DNA from: Prostheceraeus crozeri
Lineage: Eukaryota; Platyhelminthes; Polycladida; Euryleptidae
Assembly: GCA_907163375.1 (NCBI GenBank)
Contig: CAJQUW010000533.1
Span: 310,001-374,000 of the forward strand
DNA: 64,000 nt
Direction of reading: 5' to 3'
A program made the position numbers and the translations under genes. The stretch's first letter is position 1; every line of letters begins with the position of its first letter. Shown here one piece after another: positions 16,487 to 28,050 of this stretch. The notes below the pieces were generated by a model. The model was not told the DNA's origin, searched no databases, and worked only from the letters and a program-made list of their open reading frames with translations.

Positions 16487-18283
16487 TTAACAAGGTCGTC
16501 CTGGCCCAGTACATATACGCTCGGCACAGTACGCCTTCATTATCAGGGGAGCCACATTTAACCCGAAACCAAGCCGGGTAAGACAATACCTTCGACCTTC
16601 AAAAATAACTGTCTGAAAAGGCCAAAGTGAAGGCCGCACTCCAATCTGCATATAGGCAGAGCTCAAGTCGAAAAGAGAAGTATTAGTCCCCTGCCGCTGC
16701 CATTCACGCAATTTATCAGAACACACATCCGCATTGGCAGTGTGGACATCAATCATGGAATTAAGTTCCCGAAAATCTAGAACTGGTCTGGTTTTCTCCT
16801 TGTTCTTTTGAACTACTACGAAAAGTGGTATAAGTCCTTTCGGGCTACCGAGTGTCACATCATCAAAGGTCACCAACCAACCTTCATTAATCCACCGTTG
16901 GATTTCAGCTTCGTAGTCAGGTCTCACAGCGTCCGGCACACGATATTCTGCAACTGTATTCTTCAATCCAATCGGTTCATGCCCATTGAACCATTTCCAC
17001 TCAACAACCCATTCTTTCTTATCTCTATCAAAAATCGCACGAAAATCACTCTCATCAACCTCATCTCGCCCAGCGCACCTTGAACTACCTTTACCATCAC
17101 TATCATTCACAGAGGCTAAACTAAAGTCTTCATTAATAGGCATATTACCGCACTTAGCTGTATCGCTGATCATCGATCTACTCAAACACCCAAAGGAAAA
17201 ACTATTACCATAAACGTAGTCTCCACCCAAGCGATCAATCACATCCATACCGATAATTGCATCCGCAATAAGGTGGTTCATTACAAGACATTCAACTTTC
17301 AAATCTTTCACATTCTCGAAAACCATGTTAACAAAAATTGCACCAGCACATTCGGCACTATCGCCTTCAAAGTTATACACCCTTGTACAGTAAAAATTAC
17401 AAACAGGTTTACACACATTTTTAGAAATCATTGACCTGGAACAGCAAGAGTCAACTAAAGCCCGTACTTTACGTCCATTAACAATAACATTTATTGAAGG
17501 AAGCGCCATCACTGCGGTGGAGGGGAAGCTGCTGGCGCACAAGCTCCCCCCCAGGGCTTTTCCCTGGTTCAGTGGACATTCAGTAGATTTATGACCTTGG
17601 CCACCGCAATTCCAACAAATGATGGGACACTTACAGTCTTTGATCATATGGGGTCCACCACATCGTCTGCATCTCGCTGATGTCATCCTTCGCGAATAAT
17701 CACCACCCATTGAACGGTCTCCACGTGTCGGTGGAACTGTAGCTGCACAGGAAATCACAGAATCATCCACCAGTATGGCCCGAGCACGAGCAAGAAGTTG
17801 ACTGAGAGTCAGAGAATCCATTCTGGAACCAGCCCGAAGTAGCTGACGAACATTTTCAGGCAGAGCAGCGACGAAAGCACAGAAAAGCGACTTTTCCGGC
17901 ATACCACCAAAAGATACCGCCAACTTTCGAAGATCAGCCAGGAGAACATCAACAGATTCCCCAGGCTGAAGGCGTCGGGAAATAAATTTTTCATGTGCCG
18001 AGAAACGATCTGGTCCAAAGGAAGTATTAAGAGCATCTTTCAGAACGTTCACATCTTTCTTCTCAACAGAAGATAATTGCTGGTACACGGCAAACGCCCC
18101 AACTGTCAATCTGAGAGGAATAATATTTTCAATTTTTGTTACTCCGCGCAGGTCGCAAACTAACTCCAACTTTTCAAGCCACTCCACGACCGATTGATCT
18201 CCATTCCCATCAAACTCAGGAATGAGCCGAAGTTCAGCACCATTAGAATCAGACGACGTAGATTTTGCAGGTGACGTAGGCAT
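16487..18283 (-). CDS. Gag-protease-RT part of the nested Gypsy element
   Basis: 598 residues. Gag: PEFDGNGDQSVVEWLEKLEL through the LQPGESVDVLLADLRKLA region. Then two zinc knuckles (CRRCGGPHMIKDC and CWNCGGQGHKSTECP), a protease segment VRALVDSCCSRSMIS, and reverse transcriptase motifs PVLDFRELNSMIDVH, SLFDLSSAYMQIGV and RLGFGLNVAPLIM. Gag and Pol in one frame is known in several Ty3/Gypsy lineages. Known role: particle formation and reverse transcription. Part of a broken element. Confidence 0.85.
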   Translation of the reverse strand: MPTSPAKSTSSDSNGAELRLIPEFDGNGDQSVVEWLEKLELVCDLRGVTKIENIIPLRLTVGAFAVYQQLSSVEKKDVNVLKDALNTSFGPDRFSAHEKFISRRLQPGESVDVLLADLRKLAVSFGGMPEKSLFCAFVAALPENVRQLLRAGSRMDSLTLSQLLARARAILVDDSVISCAATVPPTRGDRSMGGDYSRRMTSARCRRCGGPHMIKDCKCPIICWNCGGQGHKSTECPLNQGKALGGSLCASSFPSTAVMALPSINVIVNGRKVRALVDSCCSRSMISKNVCKPVCNFYCTRVYNFEGDSAECAGAIFVNMVFENVKDLKVECLVMNHLIADAIIGMDVIDRLGGDYVYGNSFSFGCLSRSMISDTAKCGNMPINEDFSLASVNDSDGKGSSRCAGRDEVDESDFRAIFDRDKKEWVVEWKWFNGHEPIGLKNTVAEYRVPDAVRPDYEAEIQRWINEGWLVTFDDVTLGSPKGLIPLFVVVQKNKEKTRPVLDFRELNSMIDVHTANADVCSDKLREWQRQGTNTSLFDLSSAYMQIGVRPSLWPFQTVIFEGRRYCLTRLGFGLNVAPLIMKAYCAERICTGPGRPC

Positions 18284-18298
18284 AACGCCGTGATAGTT

Positions 18299-18536
18299 TG
18301 TATTATTCTATTCCTCAATTGCACGGTGGAAGCAGTCAAATAAAAACACAACGTCTTTAACGATCACAAGTCTATTATCGCCATGTATCTCGCGTAACGA
18401 ATCTGTGTTATTCGACAACTTAAGTTCTATACGATATAAACAAATATGATGCAAAAAACTATGATACATATAAACAATCGACAGCTCATAGATAACAACA
18501 CATGGATAGAGTAAATATGAAGTCCATAAGATCACA
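18299..18536 (-). repeat. 5' LTR of the nested Gypsy element
   Basis: 238 bp. The gag ATG at 18283 follows only about 15 bp after this LTR in the direction of transcription, leaving an unusually short leader; I see no clear tRNA primer site. Confidence 0.9.
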
Positions 18537-18541
18537 GAGAC

Positions 18542-21305
18542 CATTGCTGATTTTCTGGAGTGGTTTCATCAAAATTCAGTATTGATAGATGCGCTCTTTA
18601 AAAATTTAGACAACTTTAGAATAAAAGTGCTCATTTATCTTAAAATAAAATATGTTTAAGTTGACCATCATACTGGTGAAATAGTACAGAGGTTGGAGTT
18701 TCACATACCCTCCTCTCTTGCTACAGAGATAGTAGATAAAGAGGCACGTTTAAATTTTCACATTCAAGGGCTAAAATCAAATATAGATAAATTTAACGAG
18801 CGCGATAGTGGTCTGATTTTTGATGGTGTAGAATCTGTCATGTTTAAAATTACTCTATTAGAAAATTACAGTGGACGAGGCTCCTTCATTCTCCCAAAAA
18901 CAATTCTTCCTCCAATTCTCCCAAGATTGTATACACAAGTTCTTGCAATTCCTGGAAAGTGCTAGTAAATTTCAGCAAAAATATGATAGTGAACTCTATC
19001 ACAGATCATTAAATATGACAGCAGATGATCAGGTAAAACTTGAAAGTTGTAAAGTCTGCCCAAAATGTAATAAAACGCTTGATGAGGATAAAATTAAGAA
19101 AGTGCGCGACCATGATCACATCACTGGTAAATTTAGAAACGCACTGTGTTCAAGATGCAATTTTTCTCTAAGAATGAAACGGCGCACTCTACACGTTATT
19201 TTTCATAACTTCAAAGGCTATGACAGCCATATGATAACAAAAGGGGGGTTAGGAAAAATAAATGGATGGTTGATGAATGTTATAGCTCAAACGAGAGAAA
19301 AGTTTATGTCCATGACAGCAAAAGTACCAGTTGATAAGACTAAAGAAAATAAGACAGTCTACTTTGATATAAAATTTATAGATTCCTATCAATTCATGAC
19401 TTCATCACTAGCATCTTTCGTTCAAAATCTTAAGTCTCTTCCACTAACTCAAAATTTAAAGAAGCAATATCCTAACTTGACAGATGAAGTCATCACACGC
19501 AAAGGAGTATTTCCATATGCATACTTTGACAACATTTCTAAACTTAGTGAGACTCCTCTTCCATCAATAGGTAGATTTAAAAATGATTTGACTGGTGTAG
19601 AATGCAAGGTAGAAGATTATAATCATGCTCAAGTTGCATGGACAAAATTTGATTGTGAAACGTTTAGCGATTATATGATCGCCTATCTAAAATTAGATGT
19701 ATTTTTGCTGGCTGATGTATTTCAGGAGTTTCGACGAGTGGCATTAGAAGAAGATAAATTAGATCCTATCCACTTTGTCAGTCTTCCAGCCATGTCATTC
19801 CAGTCTGCTTTTAAAATGACTGGAGAGACCATCCATCTTTTCCAATATCCAGAGATGTATAATTTATTTGAGCGGGGAATTCGCGGTGGTCTCACATTTG
19901 TAAATAGGCATCAAATAAAATCAAAAATAGTAGATGATGATCAGATTCATCTAAAGTACTATGACCAAAATAATTTATATGGTAGTTCACTATCCACACC
20001 TCTACTTCACTCTTAGTTTAGCTGGCTAGGTGATAGTGAAATTCAACATTTCTCCAACCCTTCAAACATACCAGCTATTCCAGATGATGGTGATTGGGGA
20101 TATTATTTTGAGGTAGATCTTATCTATCCAAACAGTATTAAAAATAAAACTATGGATTTTCCACTTGCGCCCGAATAAGGTGAAGTGACTGAAGATATGT
20201 TTTCGGACTTCATGAAACTATTTTATAAAGATTTAGAAGGGAGTGCACAGCCCAAGTGTAAGCCTTGTCGTAGATTTTTACTTACCCAATTTGATAAAGA
20301 AAATTATCTAATCCACTTTTCATCTTAAAATTTTATTTAGAAATGGGCATGATTTTAAAAACAGTTCACCGCATTATCAAATTTAGACAGAAAGCCTTTC
20401 TGAAACCCTATATTGATAGTTACAGCCAGAAACGTGCACTAGCCCAAAATAATTTTGAAAAGGATTTTTATAAATACAAGAATAATAGTCTTTTTGGTAG
20501 GACAATGGAGGATGTTAGAAAACGTATAAACTATAAACTTGTAAATCATAATGATACATTTCAAAAGTTAGCGGCATCACCTCTCTTTATTGATGGAGAT
20601 ATTATAGATGATGAGTTGGTTGGTGTTAAAATGATAAAGTCGGAAGTAGAGTTGTACAAGCCCATCTACACTGGACAAGCTGTATTAGATTATTCCAAGC
20701 TTGAAATGTATCAACTCTTCTATAGAATATTAAAACCATGTCCTCTAATTAAAGATGTGCGTTTGCTGGGTGGTGATACTGACAGTTTCTTTTTTAGTAT
20801 AGCTGCTCAGAAAGAGTTGAACTTCAATAAAATAGGAAAATCTTTAGAAAATAATTTTGATACGGCAAATTATCCTACAGATCACCCACTATACTCTACT
20901 AAAAATAAAGCAAAATTAGGATGCTTTAAAAATAAAATGGCAGGAAAGGAAATTAAGGAAATGATTCTTCTTCATCCTAAAATGTATTCTATGAAACCAA
21001 AAGACTCCAGTGGCAGTATTAAGCGCGCAAAAGGCATATGTAAGTCGATTGTTGTAAATATGAAACATAGGGCCTATAAGAAGGCCTTTAAAGATAAGTG
21101 TGTAACGTTTGTCAACATGACCATCTTAAAATCAAAGACGCATGAGGTAAAAACTCATACATTTAGAAAGCGAGCACTTTCAGCGTGGGAGGATAAGAGG
21201 TGTTGGATAGGACATAACATATCTCTTCCACATGGACATCCTGATACAAGCATGTCACTATCCAAAACAATTAAACTCACACTACCACATTCAGGAGATG
21301 TGTAA
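18542..21305 (+). pseudogene. Protein-primed DNA polymerase B, main part, element 1
   Basis: Downstream of the LTR insertion. Visible landmarks: the zinc-binding CPKCNKTLDEDKIKKVRDHD segment, IFHNFKGYDSHM (exonuclease region), HLKYYDQNNLYGSSLS (motif A, YDxNNLYG), NNSLFGRTMEDVRKR (motif B) and LLGGDTDSFFFSI (motif C, DTD). These are the marks of Polinton family-B polymerases that start DNA synthesis from a terminal protein. Residues match the element-2 protein closely. This copy is broken, with several breaks. Confidence 0.85.
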
Positions 21306-21498
21306 ATATATTCAGTCTCAAATCAGTATTTTGATGATGCTTTTGTTGACATTCATTGTTGTTTTATGTATCGCTTTAGATTGCACTTCCTTTTGAATAT
21401 ATGCCTACAGTCAGCTCATTCCCACTATATCTGAATAAAGACTTTCCCACTTTGTCAACACTTCTTCAAAACACTTTTTCATACATATCTTTTCATTT

Positions 21499-21504
21499 CA
21501 ATAA
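21499..21504 (+). terminator. Poly(A) signal after PolB, element 1
   Basis: TTTCAATAAAATTTTAC, about 195 bp after the polymerase stop and just before the 3' end of the converging leftward gene. Element 2 has TTTCAATAAACATATC at 58131. Confidence 0.6.
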
Positions 21505-21519
21505 AATTTTACAATGACT

Positions 21520-23038
21520 TTACCTTGTTTTCCGAAACACTAAAGTTATGAGGAATTTAGTATCTTTCACATGGATGCACTCATGTAAACCATTTGTAAT
21601 TTTGAGAGAAATAGACGGGATAGTTTGTTTGATAACAGGATGGCAGAAAATAGGTTTAAACATCTTTTCAACGATTCCATAGGAAGAGTCTTTATCATGA
21701 ATGAAATTACGTAAAATGTATTCTCTTTTCTCACCAACAGAAATAGGTGAAATCAGATCACTTTGAATGTAGAGATTTTGTTCATGTTTATCAAGTGTCA
21801 TTGGTATTCCTACACCAATCGTGTATGAAGTAGCAAACTTATCTTGTAGCAATGAAAAGCCAAAGTTTTTTCAAATTGTTACTCAATTGACATTGAATGT
21901 GATCACCCAGCTTCAGAACAGCGCGTTGATTTTTAATTGAAAACGAAATGTGACGTGCCTTTGCATCATATCCACTTTTCAACACTTGCTTCAACTTATG
22001 TTGTATATATGGATTTATGACACGAATAAAGTTTTCAACTGTATTGTATAGACGCGGCATTGTATTGATACTAACTTTAGCTTCTTGATAAGATTGGTAA
22101 ATTTTCTTGATGCGATCACCATGGATGTCCACCCACCATTCATCATTAACTGAATCAGCTTTAGTGTGATATTCATGAGAAGCATAAACCAAACCGCTTC
22201 CAATAATAGGCGATGCATGTCTTACAAAATGAGGCAAGGTTGGAGAGAAATAAACTGTAAGTTTGTCATTATATTTCTGAATAGCCAACTTATCCTTCGC
22301 AGCCATGACTTTCTCTCCATACTTCTTACCCACAGTCTCATTCCATCGTTTTACTAACTCAATAAGTGTCAAAGGCTTGACACCACGCTTTTTCAAAATG
22401 ATGCGTTCTTCACATTCTACAACATCTTAATCAAATATTTTAGATTTATAATGAAATTTGTTTATTCGGTTTGAATAGACTTTTGAAACATTTGCAATAG
22501 CCATTGATGTCAGATGCAGACTGTGTCCAAAACCGAGATGTGGATAGAATTCATTATCCAACCTCAATGTAAGACCTTTAGTAAAAGAGTGAAAACGATA
22601 GAAGTGTCTCCCGTGCCATTCATAGATAGTAAAGTCATAAACTTTCTGACCCTTATTTTTCATAATAGAAGCATTGCCACTATTGAATGCCTTAATGATT
22701 TTATCTTCATCTGATGATCTATAATAATCTGATTCTAACTGATTCCATTCATAATTCCACTTTCCATCTGATGTTAAATTGTATGGAAACTTGAATGCAT
22801 TATTCATCGTTATTCTATCATGGGTGCGAGGAGTCAATACCATTTCTTCCAATTCATTCACATTCTGAATATCACTATCATAATAAATGCTGGAAACACC
22901 TACTTCCCATTCACCTTCTAGAAGTAATGGACGATTTAATTCTACTCGATAGTCTGATGGTTTATTATTGGGAAATTTATTCATCGAAGCATTACTGGGT
23001 AAGTAAATTAGAAACGAATCCTTATTTGCACTTTCCAT
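21520..23038 (-). pseudogene. WEVGV structural protein 1, element 1
   Basis: Leftward region homologous to the intact 507-residue gene of element 2 (58154-59674). The shared start MESANKDSFLIYLPSNASMN (ATG at 23038) is chosen because upstream readings lack an ATG here. Landmarks: YRVELNRPLLLEGEWEVGVS, PYNLTSDGKWNYEW and EFYPHLGFGHSLHLTS. Proteins with the L.GEWEVGV start are common in animal Polintons and are thought to be structural (PX/PY class); the precise role is not settled by sequence. This copy is broken, a few breaks. Confidence 0.7.
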
Positions 23039-23089
23039 ATCATTCACATTGGAAACATGTATTCCCACACTTTTGCATTAATTCTTCAT

Positions 23090-24472
23090 TCGAAAATGGA
23101 GTGTGATACTTGTCACAGCATCTTCATGAGAAGGAATCAACGCACCAGCATCGTCATAAATTGCAATATCAATTTGTAGTATATAGCTTGATTTCAAGTT
23201 TTTATAATGCACTTTCTGAAAAGTATGCTCAGATAGAGTACTATTGCTTTTTGGTTGTTAGGGTATCATTGCTAGAAGTAGAGCTTCAACATCTCCCACA
23301 CGTGCATCTTCACCAATATTGGAATATATCTGAAAATAGTTAATACGACGCGATAGCGATATGCTCGCGCTAGCTTTTGCTACAGTGCCACTTTCAAAAG
23401 TATTTTGATCAAGTCCCAAAATGTCCATTAGGGTATTGTCCATAATCAGCTCAATATTTTTCCCACTTACACTAAGAGACAGAACACCTTCTTTTTCAGA
23501 AAAAGAAATATGCTGTTCATTAATCACTTCATTCAAATAATTTATAGCCAATTTTACTGAAGTATAATGCGAGGTGTCAACACTCTTGTTTTTATGTAAG
23601 ATACCACCTAAAGGATCTATACACTTCCTGTATAAAGATACGGACCGTTCTGTATCAAATTGATTTGAACTATTGTGTCCCAGATAGCGCATATTAAATT
23701 TTCCATGAAGAGCTGCAGAACGATGTCGCAAGAACTGATGAAAATCGTCTGAACAAACCAATACTAGATCATCATCCTTTAGTTTATTGATTACGATATT
23801 ATTAGACCGTTTGTTGTAAGTTAATGTTGCCAATTGTTCACCATCTACTCGAAGGAGATAATTAAATTTCTTCAATAATGCCTCAGGAGTCATGTTCGTC
23901 TTTCTTGCCTTAATCACAATCTTCTTCCCCAACATCTTTTCATTTTTCGGAATAAGATCCACATAATAGACCTTCTCTTTATAAATTAAATTTTTGCAAC
24001 CTCTTGGATAGTAATTAGCTTTCTAATTATCATAGCTTGTCAAGACGCTAGCAAAGTAACCTAAATCATTTCTTAAACTCGGACTCAAGGCAACAATCCA
24101 ATCTTTATCAACTGTATGATACATATGATCATATTCACCATTGTGGGGAGTAAACTCGACAATGTGTCTACATGCTTTATTCAGGAAATCAAATACGAAT
24201 TTTTTACATGTTGAGAAATCTTTCTTCGGCCACTTCGGAATGTACATCCCTCTTTCACACTGATAGGCATCTGTACGTCTCATATTAATAGTCATCACTT
24301 CATGATCAAAAGTATAGACATAGTTACTGTGAACAACTTGGGTGACGCCTACTTCCCACTTCCCATTCAGCTGTTGTGTATTATCAATGGAAGTAGAGAA
24401 GATAGCAGCTCGATTGCCAACAAATCTCTTTGTAGCCACATTGCTAAGCAAAGCATGATGGAATGACATTTT
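23090..24472 (-). pseudogene. WEVGV structural protein 2, element 1
   Basis: Leftward region homologous to element-2 gene 59714-61111. Conserved start MSFHHALLSNVATKRF (ATG about 24472), then QQLNGKWEVGVTQVVHSNYV, CKKFVFDFLNKACRHIV and MDILGLDQNTFESGTV. Shares the L.G.WEVGV signature with the neighbouring protein 1, which suggests an old duplication of a capsid-associated or spike-type fold. Broken, a few breaks. Confidence 0.7.
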
Positions 24473-24512
24473 CATTTTGGTAATCTGTACATTGCCAATT
24501 TGCATAACATCA

Positions 24513-24850
24513 TGAAGACTTGGATTTTGGACTCTCTACAGTATATTAAAGTTGATCGCGATGGAAACGTTCATTTCAAGAATTCTTATGGAAATACATA
24601 GAAAGGAACTACATTAACATGGCGACAAATTTTCAATCTTAATGATATCATGAGGGATTTGGAATATTTCAAAGCGTTGAAATTCATCTCCTTGGGTAAT
24701 CAAGTTTGGCTTCAACATCACAGAAATGAAATTCAAATCTATCATTCTCATCTCTCCATCTATTTCTCATTTCGCAAATGTAATTGGGAAAAATATAAAA
24801 GATGTGTACATCGCTCCATTATGTCATTCATTCGACGCGAGTTCATCGCA
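24513..24850 (+). pseudogene. PC4-like protein 1, element 1
   Basis: Rightward from MKTWILDSLQYIKVDRDGNV (ATG 24513), only about 40 bp from the divergent start of WEVGV protein 2. The block GTTLTWRQIFNLNDIMRDLEYF resembles PC4/Sub1, in which a beta-sheet (DxxGxxxxGxxG) is followed by the helix GI.L....W..L....  . Element 2 carries the better-kept homologue at 61147-61440. This copy looks broken. Role by analogy: single-stranded DNA binding and transcription co-activation. Confidence 0.45.
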
Positions 24851-24903
24851 TTGCTATGCAAATCTTAATCAGACACCATCTTCAACACAATGTCACACTC
24901 CAT

Positions 24904-25556
24904 CATGAAGACTTGGAAATTGGATTTCCTACAATATGTTGAGATTGATCATGAACGAAACGTATGTTTCAAAGATTATGCTGGAAATGTAAGAAGAGTA
25001 TTTGCTTTATCATATCGAGATTTTCTGTCTCTGTCACATTATGAAGGACTTAAAATACTTCTATATGAAAAAACACTCACGCATAGGAAATCGCATATGG
25101 TTGCGACTCAACAAACAGCGAATTCAAATCTATCATTCACAACTTTCTACCTACTTCACATTTCATCAAGGCAGTTGGGAAAAGTATAAAAGGAAGATAC
25201 ATCGCTCTATTTACTCATTTCTTCATCATGAAACGTCATCGCTACACCATCGTCAACATTCTCCAAAGCATCAGACTCTACACGAAAATCGATCTCGCAG
25301 CATTACATCAACAAATCCCAAACAGCAAGTATCATCCGGGTCGACTGCAAATGTAAGTGGTGAAGATGAGCAATTTACGGAATCTTCAACTCTTCCCAAA
25401 TGGAACTGTTCAGATTCTCGGCGCCGTTTCTCATTCATCAGCGCGGTTAATGCGCTTAGAGCTCCAGAAACTACTACGACGGATATGGAAGAGGGAGAAG
25501 TGTGTGATGTCGAATCTGACTGTGGACAATATGGTGATCTCTACTCAATTGAGTGA
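24904..25556 (+). CDS. PC4-like protein 2 with Ser-rich acidic tail, element 1
   Basis: Homologous to 61507-62157 of element 2. From MKTWKLDFLQYVEIDHERNV (ATG near 24905) the PC4-like block is followed by RIGNRIWLRLNKQRIQIYHS, a basic region, and a serine/acidic tail (NVSGEDEQFTESSTLPKW ... DMEEGEVCDVESDCGQYGDL). The tail overlaps the TBP-like frame at 25228-25773. The acidic end is identical in wording in both elements. This copy may not be whole at its 5' end. Confidence 0.55.
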
Positions 25557-25773
25557 AGATGTATCGTTTTTAAAGATTCATGCCAGCAGTTTCAATTTGT
25601 GTTAAGAACCAGAACTTTTTCCCGCGGCTCTCATTAGTTGCTGGTTACCTGTACATGTTGCAATCTTTCATAATAGTAAAGTTATCATTACTGGACTGAA
25701 ATCTGAAATGCAAGCAGATACGATCCTATACTATCTAATCGGGTATGTACATAACCAACGGACTGTAAAATAA
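25228..25773 (+). pseudogene. TBP-like protein, overprinted frame, element 1
   Basis: Same length (546 bp) and position as the open TBP-like gene of element 2 (61829-62374), in a frame different from PC4-like protein 2. Landmarks: MKRHRYTIVNIL, LRNLQLFPNGTVQILGAVSH, and ELFPAALISCWLPVHVAIFH with NSKVIITGLKSEMQA. The stop codon overlaps an AATAAA signal. This copy is broken, about two breaks, but the protein wording is well kept. Confidence 0.5.
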
Positions 25774-25802
25774 AAACAATTTTTCTTCCAACATGATGCT
25801 TT

Positions 25803-26264
25803 TTATTTCAAATCATTATAGAACATACAAATCATCTTTTCATTGGAAGATGGATTACATGAAAACTTTTGAATAACAGATTTAAATTGGTGTACATGTA
25901 AACGTTTCAAAATGAAGTACAATACGAAAGCACCACAAGTTGATGAAAGTGGATGTTGCAGTATGCGCTCATTTCGTTGATATTGACGAGCATGCTTTCT
26001 CAACCACTGCTGTGTTGGTATATTCGGAGGTTGAGCAAGAGAGTCAAATAGTTCACCACGTTTGTCTTTTCCAATAAAGATAGCTTTCCAATGCTCACCT
26101 TCTAAATTCTGTGAATGCGTGTTCAATACGATAAAGATGGGATGCTGTTTTACAGTAGTCGGTAAGGTATCTAGCGAATAGACATTATCAAAAGCTTTCA
26201 ACGTAGCTTCATCTGCATTACGCTGCACTTTAGTCTTTATATCATCAGCATTCAACCAACTCAT
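25803..26264 (-). CDS. Adenain-like cysteine protease (PRO), element 1
   Basis: 153 residues, open in this copy. Catalytic His in GEHWKAIFIG, acidic partner in GELFDSLAQPPN, Gln in ILQHPLSSTCGAFVLYF with the nucleophile Cys: the His-Asp/Glu-Gln-Cys order of adenovirus maturation protease and Ulp1-like enzymes. Expected to cleave capsid precursors. The ATG (26264) overlaps the stop of the upstream capsid gene in TAATG. An AATAAA on the minus strand follows the stop. Confidence 0.85.
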   Translation of the reverse strand: MSWLNADDIKTKVQRNADEATLKAFDNVYSLDTLPTTVKQHPIFIVLNTHSQNLEGEHWKAIFIGKDKRGELFDSLAQPPNIPTQQWLRKHARQYQRNERILQHPLSSTCGAFVLYFILKRLHVHQFKSVIQKFSCNPSSNEKMICMFYNDLK

Positions 26265-27549
26265 TAGCGATTATAGTGAAGAATCACGTCACGATACTTA
26301 GTTATTTCAATAATGTACTTGAATCAAAAACTGCATAAATTAATACATTGATCGTCTCTGTTAGCGTTGTTTTGAACTCCAGATCCAAGCGAATATCATG
26401 AGGGACGTTAGCTTGACGATAAGGTGCACTAATATCGCTGTCGGCAGTCAAATCAAATGCATAAATAGTATATCCAATTTTTAAACTCTTTCATTGTGAG
26501 TCCGTTGGTATCGTCTGTGTTGTAAAAGCCAAAGACATTCATGTAATCAACATAACTACGCATAAATTGATAAGAAGTAAAATCTGGTTTATAGGGTGGA
26601 CCAGGATGGCTAGCACCATTTACACGCAAAGCAATTTCACTTAAATTGTTGTGTTTGAAGTTGAAAGGATTCTTCTTGACATTGCCATTGAATGCATCAT
26701 TTTCAACCATTGCTACCATGAGGAGCTTTGGCGCTTCCACTGGAAAAAGACCATCTTTCATAAAACTCTTTTGATCTTTAGGAATAGTAAATGTGAGAAG
26801 CTTTGTATGTTGAATGGGATAAATGGCATTGTTGCGGCTAAGACCCTCAGCATGTCCTCTAATTACGCTTGGATTAGCCACCACTCGACGAATGCATACT
26901 GTAATATCTTCCACATGAATTTTAAATTAATTTCTTAACTGAAGCAAATGCATTCAACAAAAATTCAGGCTCACTCAATGTAAGTTTGAGTGGCATACTG
27001 GTATTACAGAGTAAAAATTTTGATTGTATGAAGAAGTCTAAATTAAGTGGACCATATAGCTGACATACTTTACTATCTTTAATCAAAGCAGATCGCTTTA
27101 CAAAACCAGTGTTTGTCTCACTATCAAATAGTGCTGCTTGATCTCTATACCATCCCATTGCTTTCATATGACTGTTTTGAGCTGCTGGATGAAACTGTGA
27201 TAGAGCATTCAAACATGCTTTATAGGGATAATCGCTTTGACCACCTTCCACCTGTTGCCCCCCAATAGTTAGAGAAACATCGTGAAATAATGTAGCCAGC
27301 GGTAAATGGTTCAGACCAACTTTTTGTGAATCTTCAATTTTAGTTCCATTTTCTTGTTGAATTCCAAACCTCACATCAACCATCGCATAACTCAAATCAA
27401 TGTAATGATCGCTAGCGCCAGGAATAACAAATTCAATAGGACCAGTATTCTCAGCTGTACGAGGATGATATCTACATTACCTGAACTAAGAATACTGTCT
27501 GTATTGCTTGTTGATCAAACAAACAAAAGCCTGAAACTTTGCACTCCAT
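26264..27549 (-). pseudogene. Major capsid protein (double jelly-roll), element 1
   Basis: Leftward region matching element-2 capsid gene and the animal proteins often annotated as F54H12.2-like, which are Polinton major capsid proteins. Landmarks: SDHYIDLSYAMVDVRFGIQQ, VSLTIGGQQVEGGQSDYPYK, HTKLLTFTIPKDQKSFMKDG, AMVENDAFNGNVKKNPFNF and FGFYNTDDTNGLTMKEF. Begins near MECKVSGFCLFDQQAIQ (about 27549). Forms the icosahedral shell. Broken, a few breaks. Confidence 0.8.
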
Positions 27550-27559
27550 GATTAGAAGT

Positions 27560-27990
27560 TATGACAGCGTCATCGTTTAGCGATGAAAGATTACAGCGCG
27601 CGCGACGTTTGCGTGAATGCCTGTTCGTAGTTTTGTTTGAAGCTCGCTTCTTACCATCTCCGCCCTGTTTTCTTTTTCTTCTAACATTCATTCGTTTAGG
27701 TGCTTTCTTTTGTTGAGTAGCATTAAAAGTTTGCTGTAATGTTCTTAAACCGCGTTCCTTACCACGATTTAGTGAAGTACTCCTTACATTTTTACCACTG
27801 GTAACATCATTAACAACATCACCAGCAAAGCCAACAGCATTATTGAAAAAGTTCGTTTTAAAGATCTTCCGACAGTAGATAAGAGAGGTGCTACAACAGA
27901 TTTCAGCGCACCAAATATGCTACCTCCACGTTGACGGCGGGTGCCGCTGTAAATTGCACCCACGCCACTTAGACAGGAGGGGCGTGAATA
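27560..27990 (-). pseudogene. Minor virion protein (pVI/PC-like), element 1
   Basis: Minus-strand reading contains RRQRGGSIFGALKSVVAPLL, an amphipathic stretch typical of Polinton and adenovirus minor virion proteins, then FFNNAVGFAGDVVNDVTSGK and a strongly basic tail (MNVRRKRKQGGDGKKRASNK; RHSRKRRARC) suited to binding packaged DNA. Lies just upstream of the capsid gene, the usual place. The 5' end is unclear; broken copy. Confidence 0.6.
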
Positions 27991-28050
27991 AATGATGCAG
28001 TCGGATTCATAACTTCGACCTTGACATTACAAGTTATATCTTTGCATAAA

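Larger units (their letters stand above)
14851..18536 (-). mobile_element. Ty3/Gypsy-type LTR retrotransposon nested in PolB
   Basis: Two LTRs (14851-15086 and 18299-18536) begin and end TG...CA on the plus strand. The 5-bp flanks are GAAAC (14846-14850) and GAGAC (18537-18541), a 4/5 target duplication, and polymerase sequence continues on both sides. Coding sense is minus: Gag, zinc knuckles, aspartic protease, reverse transcriptase, integrase. A purine tract AGAGGGGAG on the minus strand abuts the 14851-15086 LTR. LTRs differ at about five positions plus one small indel, roughly 97-98% identity, so it is fairly young. It is short for the family (3.7 kb) and looks broken. Confidence 0.9.
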
